Below are positions 45,490 through 57,162 of a stretch of 64,000 nt of DNA, one piece after another. The first letter of the stretch is position 1. The number at the start of each line of letters is the position of its first letter. The translations under genes and the position numbers were made by a program. The stretch is from Actinernus sp. WN-2022. Its lineage: Eukaryota > Cnidaria > Anthozoa > Actiniaria > Actinernidae. Under the pieces are notes generated by a model. That model had not been told where the DNA came from and did no database searches. It saw only the letters and a list, made by a program, of their open reading frames with translations. The stretch is taken from the NCBI GenBank assembly GCA_030867875.1, contig JAOWCC010000577.1, forward strand, positions 93,725,740-93,789,739, read 5' to 3'.

Positions 45490-46830
45490 ATTTTATCAGT
45501 GAATATCAGAGAAATTAAAACTAGACAATAATAATAGTCTGACTTCCGACCCTTTTATAAGTTTTACTAGCGCGCGTGACAGGATAGTTTTGTGACAAAC
45601 ATTTGCATACTCACGTGTCATTACGGTTCATTGCACAGACCCACTCGACACGAGACTGGCAGAGATTACAAGACACAGAAAACTACCGGAAAAAAACACA
45701 GTCCAAACGCACACTAGAATTCAAGTTGAAGCAGCAGTCTTCACTTTTGAGACCTCGTATCGTGTTACAAAGAGAGGAAATGCAGCGAAAATGAGTGGAA
45801 ATGGGCAAAACTGAAAATCTGCCACGGCGAGTGAAAATTGATCGAAAGGAACCGTTTTCGTGAGTTCACTTCAAAGGACACATTTGCTGGAAACTACGAA
45901 CTAGTTTTGTAGATTATAGCCATCAGAGACAATGGTAAATCAAGAGACAAATGATTTCGGTATGAGATAAAGCTTGAAAACACACGGAGAGCGGCGAGAG
46001 AAGAGCAATTAACAGCAACCGGCTCCCTGAATGAAACTAGAACTTGTCGTTTTTCTATCAAGACCCACGAGGAAAATTATAACTCAAGTAAGTACAGTCG
46101 AACCGTTCCCAAATGTGTAGGAAAAGGTCTCGTTGTGTTATATATTTCTCTAAGTAGACGTTATTTCCTTGTGAAAGTTTGTGATTCATGAAGACATGCA
46201 TGAGGACCGAATTATCTCAACCCGAAACTCGTAAGTAAACTTTCATTGAAAAGGCTTATGGATTAAAAAAGGCGTCCAGTTTTAATAGCCGTACTTATTT
46301 AGTTGCTTTTTTGGTGGGTTTTTAAAAAGCTTTTTATTTCATATTATTAATTTCTTCGTGAGAAACAACGGTAAATATGCGAGCGGCCATTTTGGTGGAA
46401 TGGTTAGGAAACCCGGCAAACTTCAAAAGGGCTAACAAAGGCGCTGCGATTTAGGTTGGAAGGGTTAAGACAAAAGATTGTGCACGATCATAGTTCATTA
46501 GCGTTCCCTGAACGACTGAACTCACACGTTTCTATTGGCTGATTGATTAACATCTATTGTGTTTTGTGCACGGTGGTGGTTGAAAAAAGCTAACAAAGAC
46601 CTATAACAAAGAAGGTCCCTGAGTTTCCTAACCATTCCACTCTATTGCTGGTTTGCATGTGACGTCATAGCCGCCATGTTGGTGCCCTTAAACAATAGAT
46701 GCCGCCATGCCCTTTGTCATTTGAATCTCTGGGGATTGAGTGAAAACCAGCAATTAACTATGGTTATACCATGGTAGCCTCGGATTCTTTTGTTCTCCGA
46801 GGCACATTTAAACCACTAATTTTCCCCGAT
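45490..46830. other. Intergenic, nothing recognised
   Basis: Contains a 63-codon Lys/Arg/Gln-rich frame at 45603-45794 (plus) without recognisable similarity; coding status unknown. Confidence 0.35.
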
Positions 46831-46841
46831 GGCAGGGATAT

Positions 46842-46906
46842 TTAGCAATATGCATTGTTTCGAAATTTCCCGCCGGGAAATTTCGAGACAATGCATATTT
46901 CTAAAT
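46842..46906. repeat. Palindrome
   Basis: AATATGCATTGTTTCGAAAT TTCCCG|CCGGGAAATTTCGAGACAA TGCATATT: near-perfect, with no loop. Confidence 0.85.
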
Positions 46907-47892
46907 TTCCCCTGCATGCGTAATGAGGAAAAATTAGAAGAGAATACCTCCTGCTCCCCTCTGGCACAACTAGCCCTGCGATCCCGGATGAAAAATACTG
47001 AATCCAAACTGACCTGTCTTCATCATAACCTTCAATGTAATCCATGTGGGATGACCTATTTCAATCTGCATATTCTTCTCTTAATTTCTCAAATCCGCTT
47101 CTTCCATGTGGGATACTTAAAACCATAAACGTGACGTAATTAAAATCCATTCATGCTCTTTGAATATTTAGTCAACCGCATAATTACATTGTATTTTAGT
47201 CTTATTCTTCTCAAAAACAACACGCTTTTCCCCAGGGGAAGCCAGGGTCGTTTAATCAATGGCGCTCAGTCAATTAAGCATTAAACAAAACGTTTTCGAA
47301 AGCAACTCGACTGCGACGTCTTTAGTTTCGGTAGAGAAAACTAAACTTCTCAGAGATTTGTTCCGTTCCTCGGCGATCATGGTATAATACCCCTCATGCC
47401 ATGGTATAACTTATAATTATATTCACCTCCAGGCGCTCTGGAGGTGAATATAGCGACATATGACGTAATTCTCGACCAATCAGAGCACGGGGATCTCTAT
47501 ATTAAGAATGAAAAGTCCGAAGACTATACAGCAAAGCTGATATACAACGTAAAATTCTAAAACAAAGCACTACGGTTAGCTAGGCCTGACACGAAAAGTG
47601 CTCGAACTAGATTGCAGCCATAGACAGCTGTTTCGTTCTTATTAGAACTCGTCAGTATGGCATAGCAAACAGCACGCGGGCCTCGGCGCCACCGCGCCAC
47701 CGACCCGGACTGCGCTAAAAAGCATCTAGTAAGAGCTCACAGAAAGGCTTGGTTATCGGGTCACACGTCATTACGTGTGGCGAAAAGCCAAAAACCAAGC
47801 AAATCTGAACTAAACGTGTCAGTGCTTTGCAAGAAATATAGTGATGCTGGCCAGACCAGCTTTATAAAAATGATGACACTGATAAAATTATA

Positions 47893-48108
47893 CTAAGGCA
47901 TATTTTGACGCCACAATGTAGGTTATTGTTGTTATTATCATCCTACGCTCCGGCACAAGGGGTGTATTCTCTGACATTTCCCGCTCGCGGAGAGAACATA
48001 TCGGGTCACGTGACGCATTCAACCAATCACCTCCTTAGTCATTATCTGTTCTCTTCTCGTCCACGGAAGAAATATCAGGGTATATTTCGACGCCACAAAT
48101 AGGTTATC
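47893..48108. mobile_element. GTGGCGTCGAAAT foldback family, copy
   Basis: Begins ATTTTGACGCCACAATG and ends ATATTTCGACGCCACAAAT; about 215 bp with inverted ends. Confidence 0.65.
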
Positions 48109-48579
48109 GTATTTATATTAAACGGTGGTACGAAACTATAGAGATTATTACATGTTCAGAGCTTGATATCGTTTTTATTCACGAGTTTTTAATGCCATAT
48201 TGCGAATGAGCGAGTTTTCGAGCGCCTTCAATGCAATTGTAGGCGATTTAATAATCACAGGGCCAGGAAGTCTTAGTCATTAGTTGTAAAGCGTCTGCAG
48301 ACGCTATCGCTGTCCAGAAACTTTTACTACCAGAGGTTATTCTTTTGTAAGGATGAAAACTCGCGTCCCACTGATGGCTTGTGCCTCCACATAACCAGAT
48401 TTACCTTGGTGTGCGAAGGTATATAGCGGTTCTTGTTCGTAGTCAAAATCACGTGGAGAGGGAGTTGGGGCAGAAAAAGCACTTGAATATTGCTGAAAAA
48501 ACAACAAAAATAATGAACTGGGCCCAGTTCCTGAAAGCCCGATTAGCGCTAATCCAAAGTTAATTACCATGACAACTAA

Positions 48580-49226
48580 CAGTGCTCGACCTTAACTTTT
48601 TTAATCACTGGTCCTGGGACTAGTAGAGCTGAAAATTTACTAGTCCAGAGAAAATTCCTGGTAGTCCCGACTCCGGCATGACAATATTTGCTGATCTCTA
48701 ATGCGTAGTCCACACGAGCAAGTTTTCCTTGACAAGTTTTCCTTGACAAGTTGCCTTGTTCAATAACTGGCACGCCAGTTTTTCAACAAGGAGACTTGTC
48801 AAGGCAAAACTTGTCATTTTTCGTCGTCTACACGAGCAAATAAAACTTGTCAAGGGAAAACTTGTCAAGGAAAACTTGCTCGTGTGGACTACGCTTAAGC
48901 CTTTCATAATACACGCACAAGTGAACAAGTCAAAACAAAGATGGCGGCAATAGCGGCCTTCACGGGAGCTCCTGGGGCTGACTAGTGCCCAGTCCTCGCC
49001 TCAGCCTTGTTCAATCTTCTCGGCCGTTTCGCGATTGTTTTTGGAACGTTTGTGAAGAAACAACAATCACAGGACAACATATTTTTGTTTTTATCTTTTA
49101 TTAAACATTACAAATATTTATAGAATAGTTACTAGTCCTGTGACTTGTGGCTCTATTTTTTTTAATAGTCCAGAAGCATTTCTTACTAGTCCAGGACTAG
49201 TGGACTACCGCTAAGGTCGAGCACTG
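48580..49226. mobile_element. Middle element of the nest (hAT-like)
   Basis: CAGTGCTCGACCTTA and TAAGGTCGAGCACTG ends (one base differs inside), flanked by CAACTAA on both sides (48573-48579, 49227-49233). CAGTG ends and a 7-8 bp duplication suggest hAT. Confidence 0.7.
48703..48894. mobile_element. Innermost foldback of the nest
   Basis: GCGTAGTCCACACGAGCAAG pairs with CTTGCTCGTGTGGACTACGC; CTTGTCAAGG motifs are repeated inside both arms. Confidence 0.8.
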
Positions 49227-49385
49227 CAACTAATAATTATGTTTTGTTGAGAGTTAATGCAGGATTAGCGCTAATCGGGCTTTCAGGAACCGGGCCCTGT
49301 ATTACAGGTATTTCAACAAAATTATCACAGAGAGCGTACAAATGACCAACGACAAAGGTCTTAGGACAAACGACTTGCTGCAACT

Positions 49386-49530
49386 TATCTGATCCCTGGG
49401 ATTCGAACTCGTCTAACTTTAGCCGTGGCTTATCTAAGCCTAGAGATTTAAGCTCTACTAACTTAAGCTGCGACTTATCTAAGGCTAGGGATATGAGCTT
49501 GTCTAACTTAAGCCGTACTGCGCGTGCGTA
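49386..49530. repeat. Diverged 51-bp tandem repeat, about 3 units
   Basis: TCTAACTTAAGCCG...CTTATCTAAG blocks repeat every 51 bp; translated on the minus strand they give an LKLD..SL.LDK pattern, probably incidental. Confidence 0.7.
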
Positions 49531-49590
49531 CATTTCGTTCGTGGGGCTCTGGATATGAGAAACATTGTTACGTTTGACGCGAGCAGACGG

Positions 49591-50610
49591 TCGTATAAAT
49601 GGACCAGTTCATGGCTTAGGTTAGCCGTAGCTAACTTTCTCTCGTATAAATGGACCAGTTTATGGCTTAGGTTAGCCATAGCTAACTTCTTCTCATATAA
49701 ATGGACCAGTTTGTGGCTTAATAGGTTAGGCGTAGCTCGACCTCGTCCCCAGGGTCTTCTCGGTCAGATCCAAGATGGCGGCTACCCGACAGAAGACCCT
49801 GGTAAAGGCTGGATCACGTGATCAAATACTCCCAGATTTTGGGAGTATTTTGTCACGTGATTTGGCGATCTAAGATGGCGGCCAAGCTAAATATGGGAAT
49901 AGTTCATGACGTGTCCAAACCATAGGTATCCCAATCCGGAGTGAGCGAGAACGGATTAACGGTATTTCCACGCGGCGAACGATGCAGTGAAAACAGGTCT
50001 ACTAAATGGCTCGAAATGGAGTTTACTTGGATAAAGAACCAGTGGAAAGGTATCACAAAGCTACCAGGATGTATCTAAGCTAGAAGAGAATCCTAAAAAG
50101 CCGTTCAGTTTCCGTTAGCATTGAAGCGAAGCGATCGATAGCACATGTTCAGGTTTAACGGCTTCTCCTGGCTTTCCCACTGATGAACCTTACCTAAAAA
50201 CTACCCAGTAATGCACTTCATCTATTGCTCTATCTACACAACGTGTTTTAAGGTTATTTAAAATCGTTTTATTGATAAAATTTGAGCAATCTAAACTATA
50301 TACAAGTTCATCTCTCTGGACTCAGTACGTTTGGCCAATAAAAAGCATTTTTAGAACAACCCTTGCGTCGTAATCGAAGAGCCAATCAGAATACGTGACA
50401 GTTCAGCCTTTACCAGGGTCTTCTGTCGGGTAGCCGCCATCTTGGATCTGACCGAGAAGACCCTGGCCACGAGGTTGGGCGTAGCTAACTTCCTCTCGTA
50501 TAAATGGACCTGTTTGTGGCTTAGGTTAGCCGTAGCTAACTTTCTCTCGTATAAATGGACCAGTTCACGGCTTAGGTTGGCCGTAGCTAACTTTCTCTGG
50601 TATAAATGGC
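49591..50610. repeat. 51-bp tandem array split by an insertion
   Basis: Unit CTCGTATAAATGGACCAGTT...GCCGTAGCTAACTTTCT, three units at 49,591-49,737 and about three at 50,487-50,610, interrupted by the Mutator-like element. Confidence 0.85.
49738..50477. mobile_element. Mutator-like element with 9-bp target duplication
   Basis: TIRs of about 65 bp (CCAGGGTCTTCTCGGTCAGA TCCAAGATGGCGG...), direct repeat GGCGTAGCT at 49729-49737 and 50478-50486. Same end style (C-ACCTCGT..CCAGGG) as 26,051-26,528. Non-coding interior. Confidence 0.85.
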
Positions 50611-50825
50611 CCTAATATATAGTTAATATACTCAGACAGAAATAGTATATTTCGGCCGTTGTCTGAAAATCTACACAAAGTGAAAACTCAATGTTTTACT
50701 TACGAAAGTTAATGTATTTTCGATCGGCCTGAACGAAACTTATATCCTATTATTGTTAGAAAACCTGGGAAAGAAAATCAATAAAAGGCAAATAATAAAA
50801 TCAGGATTTGACGAGTCTCATCGTT

Positions 50826-51286
50826 ACAGTTAATTACCCCTCCCAATTTGTATGATTGACAGTTGATTACCCCTCCCATGTTGTATGATTGACAGTGAAT
50901 TACCCCTCCCATGTTGTATGATTGACAGTGAATTACCCCTCCCACTTTGTACGATTGACAGTTAATTACCCCTCTCACATTGTATGATTGACAGTTAATT
51001 ACCCCTCCCACTTTATACGATTGACAGTTAATTACCCCTCCCACATTGTATGATTGACAGTTAATTACCCCTCCCACGTTGTATGATTGACAGTTAATTA
51101 CCCTCCCACTTTGTATGATTGACAGTTAATTACCCCTCCCACTTCGTATGATTGACAGTTAATTACCCCTCTCACGTTGTATAATTGACAGTTAATTACC
51201 CCTCCCACTTTGTATGATTGACAGTTAATTGCCCCTCTCACTTTGTATGATTGACAGTTAATTACCCCTCCCACTTTGTATGATTT
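50826..51286. repeat. 33-bp tandem array, about 14 copies
   Basis: Unit ACAGTTAATTACCCCTCCCA plus CTTTGTATGATTG. The 100-codon minus-strand frame over it is a repeat artefact (33 is divisible by 3). Confidence 0.95.
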
Positions 51287-51289
51287 TGA

Positions 51290-52600
51290 CCAGAAATTTC
51301 GGCCAGTATTTTGTATTTATCGCGCTGAGTTACTGTTTTTGCTTGCCTTCACTAGTTCTGAAAATTCGTTAGAAAGCTTGAGACTACACAAATTCCGGAT
51401 ACATCGTTTAACACTAGAAAACTCTATCGGAACAACGATCCCGGATTCACGTTCCCACCCAATCCCGGCTTCGTTTTTATCCCGGATTCATCGAAAAGTA
51501 TTCGAACTCGCTGGGATAAGTACAAACAGGGTTACGAATCCGGGATAATGATACAGGATTCACGACGAACATTGGCGAATATACCGTCTCGCACACTTTC
51601 GCTTTTCAAATGGTCGTCTTCACTCAGAACAGGCTAAGTGCGAAGAACAGAGCGTTTGTAAAGTGAACATGAAAAACTCACAGAGCAGCGTAAAAAGCCC
51701 ATCACCAACAAATGTAGAAACGAATTGTAATAGATTTTCATTGATATAAGGTGCGCCTCTATGACCTGCACAGTAGGAGATGAGGTATGGGAAGATATAG
51801 TTTTGTGCAGGGCATAGAGGTGCAGACGCAAGTGGCCAACCGTCGCTGAGGGGGGGTGGGTGGGGAGAAATCACTTAACAGAGATCCGTTGGCACTGCAG
51901 CAATACGCGCTAGAGAGAAGGGATGGCAGCTAAACCCGGTCTTTTAATATCTAATCTTATTCCCCTGGGACCTAATGCTAACATGAGGCAACTGAGCCGC
52001 AAAATATAGCATCTGTGAAGTCATTTCGGCGCGCTAATTATGAATGAAAATAGTAATAGATTTCCGTTGATATAAGGTGTGCCTCGATGACCTGCACAGT
52101 AGGAGATGAGGTATGGGAAGATATATTTTTGTGCCTAACATCTGGGTACAGGGTTAAGGTCTTTCTATAAAAGATGGAAAAGGGGTATACCTATCTCCCA
52201 TACTCAGAAATTCCTTCCTTCAGAAATTATTTCTTAATCGTGAATCCCTAATGATACGATTTCCAAAGCATAAATGAATGAGAGATAATTAATTTCCAAA
52301 ACAATGAACCACGAATATCAAAGAAAAGACTGAACGCTTGTAGTCACTAGACAGAACTGAGATTGATACATATATATGAATATCCTATGGATAAACGTAG
52401 CTGCTACCGATCCATACATGGAATTAGGGTTAATACATAGGAAAGTAAGGATATATTGAAGAAGAAAATGTCTAATCAGTAAGTCCAGATAAAAAACTTA
52501 TAAGACTATAAGTGGAAGATCCGAAAAGCCCCCAAATCGCAATTGTAGGCGCCAGGACTGGAAGGCATGCATAGCGTGAGAATATGGGAACAGTAGGACA
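51290..52600. other. Intergenic; a diverged duplicated segment
   Basis: 51,729-51,795 and 52,058-52,125 share CCTGCACAGTAGGAGATGAG GTATGGGAAGATATA. The first copy is followed by an inverted CTCTATG..CTGCAC repeat. No gene recognised. Confidence 0.5.
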
Positions 52601-53230
52601 TGAAGGTTACCCTTAGAGCCCAGCTTGAAGGAGCTAGAAGGATAGGCTACCAAACCTTTCTGGGTTATAAATCAGGAACCACGATGGTGTAAGCACATTC
52701 CTGTGATGCAAGGAAGCGAATCAAGGGGCCGACGGGACTAAAAGGTGGGAACACGTAGGCATTATAATAATGTGGAATAACTTGAGCGAAGACATTGCCT
52801 CCCGCAGCTGCTAGGTAGGGGTAAAGAGCGAAGAAATGTAGATTCCGCTCCGAACAATCTTGCTGAACATAATAGAAGGGATGGCCATGAGCTCGATGGT
52901 GTGGGGTCCATAAGCTTGCTGAATGCGGTGCCATGCGCTAGGACTTAGCTTGTAGTCTAGATACGAAGGGGTCCGGGATGGGCTGTCAGCAGGGTTGTCT
53001 CGAGACGGAATATAGTACAGGCGAATAACCAAATTTCCCTTAAGGGCGAGGCGATATATAGTCTTGAGGACTTCGTTAATGGTCTCGTTCTTAGACCCAT
53101 CTTTCTACCAACAAGCGATAAAGGTCTGATTATTAGTAAAGCAGTCTACTCTAGAATTGGGAACCAAACAGGCGACTGACTGCAACACGTGCTGGTGGGC
53201 CAGAGCTTCCCTTACCAATAATGGGGAGCT
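52600..53230 (-). pseudogene. DIRS-like retrotransposon RNase H region
   Basis: Minus-strand fragments in several frames: RVDCFTNNQTFIACW, VIRLYYIPSRDNPADSPSR (the RNase H end), LSPSAWHRIQQAYGPHTIEL and AYVFPPFSPVGPLIRFL, then YTIVVPDL. This order follows RNase H in DIRS/tyrosine-recombinase retrotransposons. Stops and frameshifts make it dead. No recombinase recognised. Confidence 0.7.
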
Positions 53231-53799
53231 CTAGGTGATCGATTTCCCAAAGACGAGAAAACGTCTCCGAGGGACGAAAGGGGAGATGAAGAGTTCCTCC
53301 CACTCTGAATTGGAGGCATCGGAACAGATCTCTAAGCGAGAATGCTTTTCCTCCTTCCAACGCAGGCAACCCGTTCCAGAAGTCGAGGAAACGCCAACGT
53401 TGAATTTATATTCTGAGTTCCATAGATATATAAATACTCCTAGGTGACTAAGCGTCAGGCTCTAGAAATGGCCTTGTGAATGACCCTATAGAATACAATC
53501 TAGCGTGTAGGGAGTTATCTTCCCGGCAAGTTTTTGCAGTGATTTGAGGGAAACTGACTTATGACTGAGAATGTCTTTCTCTCAAGAGGGCGCCAATTTG
53601 TTCTTCTTATCCAGGGGTAGGAAGAAAACAGTCTTAGAAGAGTCAATGATAACCCGAGGGAAATAGGAGTTTGAGAAGGGAGCAGAGAAGACATCTTAAG
53701 TCATATGAAGTATCCTAAGTCGATAAGGGTGGAGCAAGTTATTAATACGGCTGCTTCTGCTAGAGCGAAATTGGGCCAGTCGCAAGGCTTGTGGGTGTT

Positions 53800-54390
53800 T
53801 GTAATATGAAGCTGCCCGAAGTGGCGATCATCGATATACTGAGCACAGGGGACCCCATATGAATGGATAAAACTCGTAGGTGCTAAACCAATAGAATGAT
53901 AAGGTAAACGCTACCTAGCCAAATGGAAGACTATTGTATATCAGTACGAAGTACCAATCATGCCACTAGAGATCAAAGAAAGTGGTACCCGATGGGGATA
54001 GGACGTGGTTGTAACCGCTTTTATCGTCACAGAACGAGGAAGATCAATGAGGAGATCTTTAGTCCATAGGTTGAGGAACCTCTCATCGTGACACATGCGG
54101 GGTTTAGATAACTCTACTGTAATTGGCATAACCAGATGAGGCGCCGCCGCCTCTCCAACAATCTCCCAAACGGCAAGGGATCCGTTCATCACACGCTCCA
54201 AGATAGTCTGAGAGATGAATTCATCGAAGCTGAAGGAAATCGTATCATTCGGGAGACAAATCTGGGGTGGAGTAGGGTTATTGTAGTATTTCCCCTGAAA
54301 AGAGCCCCTAAATGGAACGATAAACACGGAAACCTCGACGCCTCCTTCCAGGGACTCCGTCAAAGACAGAGTATCGGGATATGCTAAGAA
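53800..54390 (-). pseudogene. DIRS-like reverse transcriptase region
   Basis: Minus strand: FDEFISQTILERVMNGSLAV, then PHLVMPITVELSKPRMCHDE (RT motif region), IDLPR, and near 53,840 a different frame with YGVPCAQYIDDRH, the RT active-site YIDD. Several frame breaks. 5' to the RNase H fragments on the same strand. Confidence 0.75.
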
Positions 54391-54627
54391 AGCCCGTCCT
54401 GATTCGACGAGGTGGCCAAGGGAGAGAGAGATGAGTAAAACGCGAAAGCACGCACAAACTTAAAATAAAGTGATAATTTATTACAGGGTAGATAACCTAA
54501 GCACAACAACCACGTTGAAATGCCTATATGACTGGACAATACATATATATGTGCGAGTGTGTTACAATGTGACAAAACCGCTTATGAGAAAAACACCCAC
54601 GATCAGGAATATCGAGGCGATAAAGAG

Positions 54628-54936
54628 TTATTTGCGATGACAAAACCTGGCGATGTGTCCCATTTCATGGCAATTATAACACACAGGTGGCACCCGAGAT
54701 CGGCGATCTGGAAAGTAGGGGCGAGGACGCGTGCCCAAGAATCCTACTTGTGGAGGGTCCCTCTCTAACCAGAGGAATCCCGGTTCACATATAATAGAGG
54801 AACTCAACCTAAAAAAATCGACGTTGCATGCAGATACAGCAATAGAGACCAGGAAATAATAAATACCCGGTTCGAAAACAAACCGACAAACTGTTGAAAA
54901 GCAAAAAGGAATCCTAATAATGCCAAACAAATACAC
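54628..54936 (-). pseudogene. Gag-like CCHC zinc knuckle fragment
   Basis: Minus frame ends RVPPVCYNCHEMGHIARFC, a perfect CX2CX4HX4C knuckle preceded by an Arg/Pro-rich stretch. It could be the gag of the DIRS-like remnant or of another element. The upstream part of the frame is satellite-like. Confidence 0.6.
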
Positions 54937-55041
54937 GACTCGTTAAGCAAACCGGCAAACGGTGATGAGCAAAGAGGCAATTCTAAGATAACGCCCCAAC
55001 ACACGCGACTATAAAACAGACATATGGTAAAAATGCATTAA

Positions 55042-55580
55042 AGTGCACCTAACGTTTATTTTGTTATCATCATTATCGATGCTACATCCAGTTTTGAGTA
55101 CTTCTGTGAAGAAAGTTTTGGTTTACAGAGAATACTCTATGTTCTGCGTTCGTTTGAAATCGTGGAAATGTGACCTTTCCTGACCCATGACCGCGTGAGC
55201 AAAAGCCTGGGTCGATCCCTGGGTTGACGTCATCTCATTAATGCATTATTCTCCATGGCGTCTTTCTATGTCAACAACAGCGATTTATAGAGAATATACA
55301 CGGTTTGCGAGATGTTAGTAAAGAAAAAAATCATTTTAGTCAACATGTTAAGTATTTATTCAAATTATTGCAAAGTCGAATTAATTATATGACGTCTACC
55401 CAGGGATCGACCCAGGCTTTTACTTACGCGGTCGTGGGTCAGGAAAGGTCACATTTTCACGATTTCAAACAAGCGTAGAACATAGATTATTCTCTGTAAA
55501 CCAAAACTTTCTTCACAGTAGTACTCAAAACTTGATGTAAAATCGATATTGATGATAACAAAATAAACGTTAGGTGCACT
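55042..55580. mobile_element. Foldback element with TTAA duplication (piggyBac-like)
   Basis: Arms of about 190 bp (AGTGCACCTAACGTTTATTT... and its inverse) flanked by TTAA at 55038-55041 and 55581-55584. Non-coding. Confidence 0.8.
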
Positions 55581-55739
55581 TTAAGGGAATACAATAACGC
55601 AAAGCACGACTGAAGCATAGAAGCGATTAATGAAAATGAAGTAATCCTAACACTATGAAGAAACATCTCGCTAGCAAAAGAAACCACCAAACGGCAAATG
55701 ACGTAATCATGCAACTATGTTTAAATGCTTTGACAGTTC

Positions 55740-56190
55740 ATCAACACTTCCTCGACATTATAGAGATTATTTCAGGCTTGACAAGGAGATACTAGAAGTG
55801 CCAACGAAATTCACGTCAACAAGGTAAGAACGACAACCAGACAACTTATAGTAAAGCACAGTGGAACAACTTTCTGGAACTCTCTGGATGACTCTATTAC
55901 CCAATCCACATCATTAAGGGCTTTTCAGCCTAAACTCAATCACATCGTTTCAATTCAATGAAATTTTTTTTTTAATTAATATACAGTGCTTACAAGCTCC
56001 TTGGACTTTTTTACTGATCAACCATCCATATACCTTCAACTAAGCCTTTAACCTAATACATATTGCAAACTTCCCTTATCTATTGTCACTATTAATCATG
56101 TCATCTTTATTATTTATTTCATTATCTTGACAAGACAGCTGTATTGTAATCTTCTGTACTTATATGGTAAATAAACTGATTGATATGATG
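55740..56190 (+). pseudogene. LINE 3' tail inserted in satellite
   Basis: TGGAACAACTTTCTGGAACT C (W-NSL-like end of RT), ...AGGGCTTTTCAGCC and a TATGGTAAATAAACTGATTG tail resemble CR1/L2-like 3' ends. Boundaries approximate. Confidence 0.5.
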
Positions 56191-56778
56191 TGACACCGCA
56201 CTCACAAAACCAACGGTTAACGAAAATGCAGTAATCCTAAATAATACTATGAAGTAACACCCCGCTCGCAAAACAATCCGACGCATGGTAAAAATAATAA
56301 AATGAAGGAAATCTATGACTTGACACCCCGCTCGCAAAACAAGCCGCCAAACTGCTACTGACCAATGAAAGAATCCTAATACTATGAAGTGACACCTAGC
56401 CTGCAAAACAAGCTGCCCAACGGCTAATGACAAATGAAAGAATCCCAATACTATGAGGTGACACCTCGCCCGCAAAACAAGCCACCAAACGGCTAATGGG
56501 ACTAGCCGCCTAACGGCTAATGACAAATGAAAGGATCCTAATACTATGAAGTGACACCTAGTCTGCAAAACAAGCTGCCCAACGGCTAATGACAAATGAA
56601 AGAATCCCAATACTATGAGGTGACACCTCGCCCGCAAAACAAGCCACCAAACGGCTAATGGGACTAGCCGCCTAACGGCTAATGACAAATGAAAGGATCC
56701 TAATACTATGAAGTGACACCTAGTCTGCAAAACAAGCTGCCCAACGGCTAATGACAAATGAAAGAATCCTAATACTAT

Positions 56779-57039
56779 TGTCGGGAACGGGTTGCCTCCG
56801 TTTACTTAATATCACTCACTTGTTGTTTTTTCTTAGTTTTATTGAAGATTTCACTTGCCACGATCACCGCAGCCTTCACAATCACGTTTTTTCACAGTAT
56901 TCGAACTCTCTCTCTCACTTCATCTCTCGCTTCGCTATATATATCTACCGATTTTAGATCATATGACATGGCGCGTCGCCACAATTATTTAAATGTCAAT
57001 CAACGTAATAACAAACATGATAACTACCAATCTCCGACA
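56779..57039 (-). repeat. 3' LTR of the BEL/Pao element
   Basis: No difference from the 5' LTR found over 261 bp, which implies recent insertion (or gene conversion). Confidence 0.93.
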
Positions 57040-57058
57040 CTCTCCCCCATACAGCTCC
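57040..57058 (-). promoter_or_regulatory. Polypurine tract
   Basis: Minus strand GGGGAGCTGTATGGGGGAG directly before the 3' LTR. Confidence 0.65.
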
Positions 57059-57162
57059 CCTTGGAGGTGTATGATGTGTTTCACTTATCCTTGGAGACTG
57101 TACTGCTGGTAAGACAAATGAGATAAATGGATAAAATATGTGTACATATCGTATATAAGTGT

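Larger units (their letters stand above)
48520..49297. mobile_element. Outer element of a three-level nest
   Basis: Ends GGGCCCAGTTCCTGAAAGCC and GGCTTTCAGGAACCGGGCCC, extended by CGATTAGCGCTAATCC. It contains the two elements listed next. Confidence 0.8.
54830..56778. repeat. Divergent satellite, left block
   Basis: Basic unit about 69 bp: AATCCTAATACTATGAAGTG ACACC..., ...CAAAACAAGC...CCAAACGGCTAATGACAAAT GAAAG. Some units are extended by GGGACTAGCCGCC. Interrupted at 55,042-55,580 and about 55,740-56,190. Some stretches repeat at about 177 bp (56,400-56,760). It continues after the LTR element at 62,712. Confidence 0.85.

Noticed and set aside
45603..45794. 63-codon Lys/Arg/Gln-rich plus frame
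   Set aside because: No similarity, no splice or promoter evidence; left as unassigned intergenic sequence.
45250..48108. Single 2.9-kb transposon bounded by GTGGCGTCGAAA ends
   Set aside because: Each end region is itself a complete short foldback of a family also present at 37.6 kb, so these are separate insertions.
50778..51077. 100-codon minus frame with GGVINCQSY repeats
   Set aside because: 33-bp tandem array artefact.
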